13,803 nt of DNA from Candidatus Woesearchaeota archaeon (lineage in GTDB: Archaea; Nanobdellota; Nanobdellia; Woesearchaeales; UBA525). Below the pieces are notes generated by a model. That model searched no databases, was not told where the DNA came from, and was given only the letters and a program-made list of their open reading frames with translations. Positions within the stretch are counted from its first letter, which is position 1. Each line of letters begins with the position of its first letter. Below, piece after piece: positions 5,928 to 11,157 of this stretch. The stretch is taken from assembly GCA_013331575.1 (NCBI GenBank), contig DUGD01000026.1:1-13803 (forward strand), given 5' to 3'. Both the position numbers and the translations under genes were made by a program.

Positions 5928-6329
5928 ATGAACTCAAGACACAAATTAGCCACCACATTGGGCGCGCTGGTGCTCAGCGCAACGGCGCTGACAGGATGCG
6001 CGAAAACGCGCGACCAGATAACCGCCCAGGGCGGATTTTTCGGGTCGCACAAGGCGCCGTACGTTGTTGTCAAGCAGAGCGGCGGCGTCATCACCGACGT
6101 CTACAAACTGCCGAATGCCATCATCCAGAGCGAACAGGGCTCGGATGGTTGGCTATTCGTCGACCAAAGCGGTCGCGCGGTGCATATCGGCGGCGACATG
6201 AAGTCGCTACGTTTCGACAGCACGTCGGACCCGCAGTGGGGCTGCTACAGCGAGTACCACATGGAGTTCGAGAAGCAACCGTACCAGGCGCTCCACAGCG
6301 ACATCCCGGACATCTGCCGCAGCAGGTGA
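5928..6329 (+). CDS. Lipoprotein C, unrelated to the array family, 133 aa
   Basis: Predicted lipoprotein with a textbook signal: basic NSRHK, hydrophobic LGALVLSATA and lipobox LTGC with Cys24. The mature part carries VVVKQSGGVITDVYKL (46-61), GWLFVDQSGRAVHIGGD (74-90) and WGCYSEYHMEF (104-114), which reads as an all-beta domain. It has two Cys (106, 130) after the lipid Cys. It resembles the array family only in having a late GCY motif, and that is too little to call homology. AAAGGTGAACCC precedes the ATG. Placed between B and D with spacers of 29-32 nt, so surely co-transcribed with them. Function unknown. Confidence 0.86.
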   Translation: MNSRHKLATTLGALVLSATALTGCAKTRDQITAQGGFFGSHKAPYVVVKQSGGVITDVYKLPNAIIQSEQGSDGWLFVDQSGRAVHIGGDMKSLRFDSTSDPQWGCYSEYHMEFEKQPYQALHSDIPDICRSR

Positions 6330-6361
6330 ACTCCGCCAGCGATACAGCAAAAGGTGAACAC

Positions 6362-6793
6362 ATGAAGACGATGATGAAAGGAACATTGGCAGGTCTCGTG
6401 CTCGCGACAGCGCTCGGCGCGGCGGCGTGCGGGCCGCGGGTACAGCAACCGTCCGACCCGGCGAACATGCCGGTGCGTGAGACCGTTGTGGGCGTCCCGA
6501 TGGGCGAAGCGCAACGCAGCGTGATACTCGAACCCACCTATCATTCCGCAAACGCCTACTTGATCGGGAGTTACACCTTTCAGTTGGTGGTTGATGGCAA
6601 GGAGTCCTGCGCACAATACTTTCGTTCCGCGCTTAACGATATGTCTCCCGTCTTGGACGCAGAGTACGACGCGATGGTCATCAGCACGGCCGCGAGGGAT
6701 CGCAGGCCCGTGACCTTCCAGCATGAAGGGTTCACCGGCAACGGCTGTTATCATATGGTGTCGCGGCCGCAACCGGCGTCTGGACAACGCTGA
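6362..6793 (+). CDS. Lipoprotein D, paralogous array family, 143 aa
   Basis: Member of the array family with the second body type (YD-M-I). Signal KTMMKGTLAGLVLATALG with lipobox AAAC (Cys23), a 15-residue linker, then VVGVP (42-46), RS (52-53), an extended loop of about eight extra residues before GSYTF (69-73), VDGK (77-80), a Cys at 83, EYDAMVI (101-107), RRPVTF (114-119) and NGCY (127-130, Cys129), ending SRPQ...GQR as in F. The signal resembles that of E, not F. The insert before GSYTF and the change of CAYR to CAQY make it the most divergent copy. AAGGTGAACAC precedes the start. Its stop codon begins the second spacer repeat. Confidence 0.88.
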   Translation: MKTMMKGTLAGLVLATALGAAACGPRVQQPSDPANMPVRETVVGVPMGEAQRSVILEPTYHSANAYLIGSYTFQLVVDGKESCAQYFRSALNDMSPVLDAEYDAMVISTAARDRRPVTFQHEGFTGNGCYHMVSRPQPASGQR

Positions 6794-6858
6794 TTCCTCT
6801 TCTCTCTTCATTATTTCGCACAACAAATAGTGCATGACTACAGTACGAAGGTGAACAC
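6791..6858 (+). repeat. Array spacer repeat, copy 2
   Basis: From the stop of D to the ATG of E. Its first 36 nt are identical to copy 1 (TGATTCCTCTTCTCTCTTC, then ATTATTTCGCACAACAA), with small changes after that. Recent duplication or gene conversion is the simplest reading. Confidence 0.8.
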
Positions 6859-7257
6859 ATGAAAACAGCATTCAAGAGTACCTTGGCGGGCCTCGTGCTC
6901 TCGACAGCACTCGGCGCGGCGGCGTGCGGCGGTGAAGCGAAGAGCTCGAGCGAGGCGTCGCAACCGCGTGTGATGACGGTCGTACCGACGGACCGCGTGG
7001 AACGCAGCACCGCAGCCCGCGATTCCAGCGGTTCGTACACTTTCCCGTTCTCCGAGAACGGTGAAGACAGATGCGCGTACCGGGATGGTTATGTCATGCC
7101 TGAGTACCATCACGAGACAAACCGTACGCTCGAGTACGAGTCGGTGCGTGTCAACAAGGCGCACGCGCGGCAGAAGCCTGTCAGTTTCACAACTGAGACG
7201 ATGACTCCTGAAGGATGCTACGTGATCAAGGACTGGACCGACCTTAGCGGCAAGTGA
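6859..7257 (+). CDS. Lipoprotein E, paralogous array family, 132 aa
   Basis: Array family member with the EYES body type. Signal KTAFKSTLAGLVLSTALG with lipobox AAAC (Cys23), a Ser/Glu-rich linker, then TVVP (40-43), ERSTAARDSSGSYTFPF (48-64), CAYRDGY (72-78), NRTLEYESVRV (88-98), KPVSF (106-110) and TPEGCYVI (116-123, Cys120). It is most like gene I, 2 kb away beyond the SPFH gene: the two share RSTAARDS, SYTFPF, CAYR, EYES and TPEGCY. Cys72-Cys120 spacing is 48 (48 in I, 49 in A). GGTGA lies 4 nt before the ATG. Function unknown; probably an extracellular beta-rich domain with a disulfide. Confidence 0.89.
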   Translation: MKTAFKSTLAGLVLSTALGAAACGGEAKSSSEASQPRVMTVVPTDRVERSTAARDSSGSYTFPFSENGEDRCAYRDGYVMPEYHHETNRTLEYESVRVNKAHARQKPVSFTTETMTPEGCYVIKDWTDLSGK

Positions 7258-7287
7258 GCAACGAACGAATATGACAAAGGTGAACAC

Positions 7288-7650
7288 ATGAAGACTTTGC
7301 AAGCAATCATACTGGCAACAACTATCGGCGCGACTGCGTGCGGGCCCGCTGCTGCGGGGGCGCAATCCGCGCGGCAGGAGACGGTGACTGGCGTTCCGCT
7401 GGATCGCGCGACGCGCAGTCAAACGGCGCACTCCACCGGTGAATCGTACACGTTCCCGCTGGCGGTCGACGGCAAGATGGCCTGCGCGCGCCATACCGGC
7501 GGCTACAAGGATGACGGCGAGTACGACGTCATGATTATCGGCATCGCGGAGAAGCAACAGCGTCCCGTCACGTTCCGGGCGGAAGGATCCGACAGCAACG
7601 GTTGCTACGTGATGAGATCGCGGCCGCAGTTGGTGCCGGGACAACGATGA
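7288..7650 (+). CDS. Lipoprotein F, paralogous array family, 120 aa
   Basis: The shortest family member, with the YD-M-I body type. The first 20 residues nearly copy those of A (MKTLQAI, ATACGP; Cys18), while the body matches D and G: ETVTGVP (31-37), RSQTAHSTGESYTFPL (43-58), VDGK (60-63), a Cys at 66, GEYDVMIIGIAEK (77-89), QRPVTF (91-96), NGCYVM (104-109, Cys106), SRPQLVPGQR. In place of CAYR it has CARH, and the loop between the two Cys is reduced to 40 residues. Spacer to E is 30 nt with AAAGGTGAACAC before the ATG. This gene gives the clearest case for exchange of signal-peptide ends between family members. Confidence 0.88.
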   Translation: MKTLQAIILATTIGATACGPAAAGAQSARQETVTGVPLDRATRSQTAHSTGESYTFPLAVDGKMACARHTGGYKDDGEYDVMIIGIAEKQQRPVTFRAEGSDSNGCYVMRSRPQLVPGQR

Positions 7651-7683
7651 ACGGTAACGACATGCAATGACAAAGGTGAACCT

Positions 7684-8073
7684 ATGAATCAATCGATCAA
7701 ACATACATTGAGTGGCCTTGTCCTCGCGGCGGCGTTCGGTGCAACTGCCTGTGGTGGACCTGCGTGCAGCGGGCCTGCGCAAAGCAGCCAACCAATTGAA
7801 ACTATTACTGGCGTGCCGCTCGATAAAGCGCAGCGAACGCAGACGACAGGCAGTACGAACGAATCGTATCTCTTTCCTATCAAGGTCGGGACTGTCGAGA
7901 CATGCGCGTACCGCGATCCTGGACGCTACACCTCGGGTGAGAGCATGTACGATTTGATGGTGATTAGCCTCGCGGAGAAACGCCAGCAACCGATATCGTT
8001 CCAAACGACAGGCCGCAGGAGCAATGATGGTTGCTATGTCATGGCTTCCTCTCCGCAACCTGTGCGACGCTGA
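7684..8073 (+). CDS. Lipoprotein G, paralogous array family, 129 aa
   Basis: Array family, YD-M-I body type. Signal NQSIKHTLSGLVLAAAFG with lipobox ATAC (Cys23) and an extra Cys28 in the linker, not seen in the others. The body has ETITGVPLDKAQR (39-51), ESYLFP (60-65), CAYRD (74-78), MYDLMVISLAEKR (88-100), QPISF (102-106) and DGCYVM (115-120, Cys117). It is closest to F (GVPLD, then NESY/GESY, then SLAEK/GIAEK). The CGG linker start matches E, whereas GP is typical of the others. AAAGGTGAACCT precedes the ATG; 33 nt after F. The stop codon opens the third spacer repeat. Confidence 0.88.
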   Translation: MNQSIKHTLSGLVLAAAFGATACGGPACSGPAQSSQPIETITGVPLDKAQRTQTTGSTNESYLFPIKVGTVETCAYRDPGRYTSGESMYDLMVISLAEKRQQPISFQTTGRRSNDGCYVMASSPQPVRR

Positions 8074-8138
8074 TTCCTCTTCTCTTCTTTATTTCGTATA
8101 ACGAGTAGATAGCAGACTACAGAACGAAGGTGAAAACT
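8071..8138 (+). repeat. Array spacer repeat, copy 3
   Basis: From the stop of G to the ATG of the SPFH gene. TGATTCCTCTTCTC is kept, followed by TTCTTTATTTCGTATAACGAG and GACTACAGAACGAAGGTGA. More diverged than copies 1 and 2, but same order, length and ends. Confidence 0.72.
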
Positions 8139-9041
8139 ATGGCATACGAACAACAGAAAAGAACAGAGGAACACTTCTTCTACACGAAGGAAGTAGAGGA
8201 GGGTCAATATCGTGACCGCAGCAGGGTGAGCGTGCGTAAAGGCCGTATCGCCGGAACGCTTGCAGCAGGAATCACTACACTCTCGATGATGATGTGCGGG
8301 TGGACGACCGTACCTGCAGGCAATGTCGGTGTGCGTAACATGATGGGCAACGTGCGTGCCGAGGAGTTTTCTCCCGGATTCACACTGAAGAACCCACTTG
8401 AATCTGTCGTCGACATGAGCACTCGCACGCGCGAGATAAAGGAGGCGATGCAGGTGCCGACGAGCGAAGGTCTCATCGCGGGGCTCGAGGTCAGCGTCCT
8501 CTACCGTCTCGATGGCACGAAAGCCGAGGATGTGTACAAGAAGCTTGGAGGCGACAAGGCGTACGAGGAGAATTTCGTCGCGCCGACCATCCGTAGCACG
8601 GGTCGCGACGTCGTCGCGAACTACAAGGCGGAGGACCTCTATTCGGGTAAGCGCGAGGAGATAGCGCAACGTATGGCAAAGCAGCTCGAGACTGAGATGG
8701 GCAAGCGCCACCTCGTGCTCGAGAAGGTGCTTATCCGCGACCTGAAGCTGCCTGACACACTAACCAAGGCGATTGTGGATAAGATGAGCATGGAGCAGGA
8801 GGCGCTCAAGATGGACTACACTTTGCAGAAACAAGCGAAGGAGTCGGAGCGGTTGCGCGTCGAGGCACGCGGTATTGCCGACTCGCAGAAGATCATCGCG
8901 CAGTCGCTCACGCCCGAGTACTTGCAGTGGAAGTATGTCGAAACCTTGCAATCGACCGTGAACTCGCCGAACAACACGACGGTCATCTTGCCGTTCGACA
9001 CGAAGCTCACGCCGATGCTCCCGGTGGGAACGCACAAGTAA
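8139..9041 (+). CDS. SPFH/prohibitin (band 7) family membrane protein, 300 aa
   Basis: Prohibitin-like scaffold protein. Such proteins form large rings on membranes and organise or protect membrane protein complexes. A 36-residue charged N-terminus precedes a hydrophobic segment (about 37-52) ending in MMMCGW (Cys53). The SPFH domain follows: VPAGNVGVRNMMG (58-70), FSPGFTLKNPLESVVDMSTRTREI (77-100), MQVPTSEGLIAGLEVSVLYRL (104-124), then IRDLKLPDTL (199-208) and a long coiled coil (about 210-255). The C-terminus (TPEYLQWKYVE, PNNTTVILPF) is typical of bacterial-type prohibitin lipoproteins. ATG 8139 follows AAGGTGA; GTG 8232 also has GGTGA just upstream and would give a normal lipoprotein signal. 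Its place inside a lipoprotein array suggests it assembles or shelters them; that is inference. Confidence 0.93.
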   Translation: MAYEQQKRTEEHFFYTKEVEEGQYRDRSRVSVRKGRIAGTLAAGITTLSMMMCGWTTVPAGNVGVRNMMGNVRAEEFSPGFTLKNPLESVVDMSTRTREIKEAMQVPTSEGLIAGLEVSVLYRLDGTKAEDVYKKLGGDKAYEENFVAPTIRSTGRDVVANYKAEDLYSGKREEIAQRMAKQLETEMGKRHLVLEKVLIRDLKLPDTLTKAIVDKMSMEQEALKMDYTLQKQAKESERLRVEARGIADSQKIIAQSLTPEYLQWKYVETLQSTVNSPNNTTVILPFDTKLTPMLPVGTHK

Positions 9042-9082
9042 TTTCCTTCTCTTTCCTTTTTTCCTCCTTCTTTTCGTTTCAA
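9042..9082 (+). terminator. Pyrimidine-rich tract after SPFH gene
   Basis: TTTCCTTCTCTTTCC... and TTTTTTCC... form an unbroken T/C-rich stretch up to TTTCGTTTC, then an A run. It looks like an archaeal termination region, so gene I may be expressed less than the rest or from its own start. Confidence 0.5.
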
Positions 9083-9102
9083 AAAATCAAACGGTGATCC
9101 TC

Positions 9103-9483
9103 ATGAAGACGACATTGGTTATGTTGGGTTTGGCAGGTGTGCTCGCGGGCTGTGGTCCATCGTCCGCGCAGCAAGAGAAGGCGCTCGGGACGATTACTGC
9201 GGTTCCATCGATGCATGTGACGCGTAGCACAGCGGCTCGTGATTCATACGGGTCGTATACTTTTCCCTTCCGTGGCGCCGGAGGTACAGAGGAGTGTGCG
9301 TATCGTAATGGGTGGTTTAGACCGGAGGCTACGCACAACGTGAATCGTATGTTCGAGTACGAGTCGATGCGCATCGACCAGGCGGTTGACGTACGAAGAC
9401 CTGTTGTATTCCGCTCGCGCGAGAAGACTCCTGAAGGGTGTTATATCATCGAGTCGTGGGAAGACCTCGGCGATAAACGCTGA
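9103..9483 (+). CDS. Lipoprotein I, paralogous array family, 126 aa
   Basis: Array family member placed after the SPFH gene, EYES body type. Short signal KTTLVMLGLAGVL with canonical lipobox LAGC (Cys17), then TAVP (31-34), TRSTAARDSYGSYTFPF (40-56), CAYRNGW (65-71), MFEYESMRI (83-91), RRPVVF (98-103), TPEGCYII (109-116, Cys113), ESWEDL. It is the sister of E. The codon choice is somewhat more AT-ending than in E. Start 9103: GGTGATC, a perfect match to the archaeal anti-Shine-Dalgarno, lies 3 nt upstream; the GTG within it (9094) is the ribosome-binding site, not the start. Separated from the SPFH gene by 61 nt of mostly pyrimidine-rich sequence. Confidence 0.89.
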   Translation: MKTTLVMLGLAGVLAGCGPSSAQQEKALGTITAVPSMHVTRSTAARDSYGSYTFPFRGAGGTEECAYRNGWFRPEATHNVNRMFEYESMRIDQAVDVRRPVVFRSREKTPEGCYIIESWEDLGDKR

Positions 9484-9501
9484 TGATTACAGCATGGCCG
9501 A

Positions 9502-9536
9502 ATCCTGTTCTTTTTCGTTTCCTTCTGTTCTTCCAG
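9502..9536 (+). terminator. T-rich end of the lipoprotein array
   Basis: CCTGTTCTTTTTCGTTTCC and following T/C runs about 20-50 nt after the stop of I fit an archaeal terminator. The rest of 9484-9768 contains no gene I can support; weak minus-strand reading frames there are treated as a finding. Confidence 0.45.
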
Positions 9537-9768
9537 TTCTCATGTCGTGGCGTGCCTGTGTTTTCTTCGGCCAGTCAGTTACTTCTTCTTGTTCGTCGTC
9601 ATCTACTTCTTTAGCTGCGGTCAGAGCGCGTACATGCTCACTGCGTTCGCAGGTTTGCCTTCTACGAAGTCAAACCATGGTTCGGCGTTGTGGTCCCTAT
9701 TGCTCGTTCGCGTCCACGAACCCAAACGCCCGATCAAGGCGGCGATGGCTGCGTGAATTGTCACTGAT

Positions 9769-10479
9769 TCATTCCAGATGGAAGTATATCCTCTTGCGGT
9801 CCTTGCCCTTGCTCTCAGCGCTATCGAAGACTATCCTTCCGATCTCGCTCGTGTTGGCTATGTGCGTCCCGCCGCAAGGGGTGTTGTCGCACTCCGGGAC
9901 CTCGACCATATGCACATCGTGTATCCCTTCCGGGAATCCCATCGCGAGCTTGACGAGGTGCGGATTCTTCATGAGCTCCTCGCGTGTCGTGACGTATTTC
10001 TTGATATCGAGGTTCTTCGCGATGATCCCATTCGCGGCGGCTATGTACTCGGCGATCTTATCCTGATCAATGCCATCTAGGCTCATATCGATACGCGTTT
10101 TTTCCGCGCCGATCTGGTTGCCTGTTATCTTCGCGCCGGCGGCGCGTTCGATCACTGCGCATAGGATGTGCGTCGCTGTGTGCATGCGCATGTGCATGAT
10201 GCGGCGGTCACGGTCGATGATGCAGTGCACCTTATCGCCCTGCGCAAGCCCGGGTCTATCGATGATGTGAGTGATGAAGCCATCTGTCTTCTTCACATCC
10301 TTGATGATGAACGTCTCTTCGTTGCGCAGGAGCTTGCCCGTATCGCTCGGCTGCCCGCCGCCCGTAGCGTAGAAGTAGGTCCTGTCAAGCTCCACCGACC
10401 CGTCCTCGTTGACGTGGATGACCTCCGCGTCGAAGTCGAACACGTACGGGTTGAGCGTGGAGAGCGGGACGGTAACCAT
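9769..10479 (-). CDS. alaX: AlaX-type alanyl-tRNA editing hydrolase, 236 aa
   Basis: Free-standing relative of the AlaRS editing domain that deacylates mischarged Ser-tRNA(Ala) (and Gly) in the cytoplasm. The N-terminal part carries YATGGGQPSDTG (37-48), the GGQ-type motif of AlaX-M, and the zinc ligands are visible as HTATH (His100, His104) and CGGTH (Cys202, His206). At 236 residues it matches AlaX-M rather than the short AlaX-S, and it lacks the C-terminal extension of AlaX-L. ATG 10479 is preceded by GAGGA and by a TATA box about 30 nt upstream, implying a very short leader. Divergent from the MazG-like gene 83 nt away. All key residues are present. Confidence 0.96.
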   Translation of the reverse strand: MVTVPLSTLNPYVFDFDAEVIHVNEDGSVELDRTYFYATGGGQPSDTGKLLRNEETFIIKDVKKTDGFITHIIDRPGLAQGDKVHCIIDRDRRIMHMRMHTATHILCAVIERAAGAKITGNQIGAEKTRIDMSLDGIDQDKIAEYIAAANGIIAKNLDIKKYVTTREELMKNPHLVKLAMGFPEGIHDVHMVEVPECDNTPCGGTHIANTSEIGRIVFDSAESKGKDRKRIYFHLE

Positions 10480-10502
10480 TTCCTCGTCGGAGGAGGGGGG
10501 CC

Positions 10503-10540
10503 TTTTTATATATTCCGATGGTTTACGATGGTTTTTTATC
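10503..10540. promoter_or_regulatory. Divergent promoters of alaX and the MazG-like gene
   Basis: ATATATAAAAA (minus strand, 10503-10513) is centred about 29 nt before the alaX ATG. On the plus strand TTTTTTATC (10532-10540) is centred about 26 nt before ATG 10563 and could give a leaderless mRNA. The first box could also serve the plus strand, with a leader of about 29 nt. Confidence 0.5.
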
Positions 10541-10562
10541 GTCGGCGTGGTTACTCCGGCGG

Positions 10563-10889
10563 ATGGAGTACGGCAAGCTGGTACGGGATCGCATTCCGGA
10601 GATCATCGTTTCGAAAGGTAAGACTCCTCATTATCACGTCGCTTGCCCCGATGAATATGGGCGCTCGCTCGCCGCGAAGCTCGGAGAGGAGACGCTTGAG
10701 TTTCAGGAGAGTGGGAACCTCGAGGAGCTCGCCGACGTGCTTGAGGTCATCTACGCCATCTGCGCGTACAAGGATATGCCGTTTAGCGTGGTGGAGCGCA
10801 TTAGGGCGCGAAAAGCGCTTGAACGCGGCGGCTTGGAGCGACGGATCATCTTGGATTCCGTTGACGAAGTTTCTGGCACCAAATCTTGA
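10563..10889 (+). CDS. MazG/PRA-PH-like nucleotide pyrophosphohydrolase, 108 aa
   Basis: House-cleaning NTP pyrophosphatase of the all-alpha MazG / phosphoribosyl-ATP pyrophosphohydrolase superfamily. It opens with EYGKLVRDRIPEII (2-15), the hallmark of the small stand-alone subgroup, and has the metal-binding helices GEETLEF (41-47: Glu42, Glu43, Glu46) and EELADVLEVIYAI (54-66: Glu55, Asp58), the EExxE...ExxD pattern. The length is normal for the subgroup. ATG 10563 begins exactly at the conserved motif; the frame opens at 10518 but those residues match nothing in the family and the sequence there is promoter. The substrate cannot be told from sequence. The last codons run into a short tandem repeat. 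Confidence 0.93.
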   Translation: MEYGKLVRDRIPEIIVSKGKTPHYHVACPDEYGRSLAAKLGEETLEFQESGNLEELADVLEVIYAICAYKDMPFSVVERIRARKALERGGLERRIILDSVDEVSGTKS

Positions 10890-10933
10890 TGTGCATGCTT
10901 AGTCTTGATGCGTATGCTTGACGCGTATGTTCG
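10884..10933 (+). repeat. Short tandem repeat, 19-bp unit
   Basis: TCTTGATGTGCATGCTTAG (10884-10902) and TCTTGATGCGTATGCTTGA (10903-10921) match at 15 of 19 positions, with a partial third unit (CGCGTATGTTCG). The first unit includes the stop codon of the MazG-like gene. Confidence 0.6.
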
Positions 10934-10955
10934 CGCTTAAATCTCCTCCTGATAG

Positions 10956-11120
10956 ATGCTGCCTTGGCGCAAAAGAGAGGGCGCGACGACGCCGTGAGAA
11001 CGCAAAGCGTTCCCGACGACCGTGACGCGCCCAATTTTTCGGCCGCGAGTGACGGTTCGGGTTCTAGGAAAGACGAACCTAGGAACGAAGTGACTACGAG
11101 CGGTGTGAGCGCCGCAGCAT
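10956..11120. repeat. Element E2: intergenic structured element with paired ends
   Basis: ATGCTGC-CTT-GGCG (10956-10969) pairs with CGCC-GCAGCAT (11110-11120): the same closing stem and CTT bulge as E1, with the first base pair changed from G-C to A-T on both sides. Inside are GGGCGCG/CGCGCCC (10979-10985 with 11026-11032) enclosing GAACGC-AAA-GCGTTC, and a GGTTCG/CGAACC hairpin that overlaps an alternative GTTC-TAGG/CCTAGGAAC pairing. Interior sequences differ from E1, while the ends are conserved. It lies between convergent genes, like E1. The rest of the 10890-11157 gap holds the 19-bp repeats and a short A/T-rich tail. Confidence 0.65.
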
Positions 11121-11157
11121 AACGCAACACAAACGAGTTCTATGCTAAAATGAATTC

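Noticed and set aside
6838..8058. Minus-strand frame of 406 codons opposite lipoproteins E-G
   Set aside because: Arg/His-rich composition typical of an antisense shadow; the plus-strand genes have signal peptides, lipoboxes and ribosome-binding sites.
9547..9756. Plus-strand frame with a hydrophobic stretch and FFSCG, like a tiny lipoprotein
   Set aside because: The start would be GTG without GGTGA, the stretch arises from T/C-rich terminator-like DNA, and no family motif is present.
11041..11120. GGTTCGGGTTC in E2 resembling a tRNA T-loop
   Set aside because: No acceptor stem, anticodon arm or GGTTCRANYCC spacing could be formed around it; it is part of an E2 hairpin.
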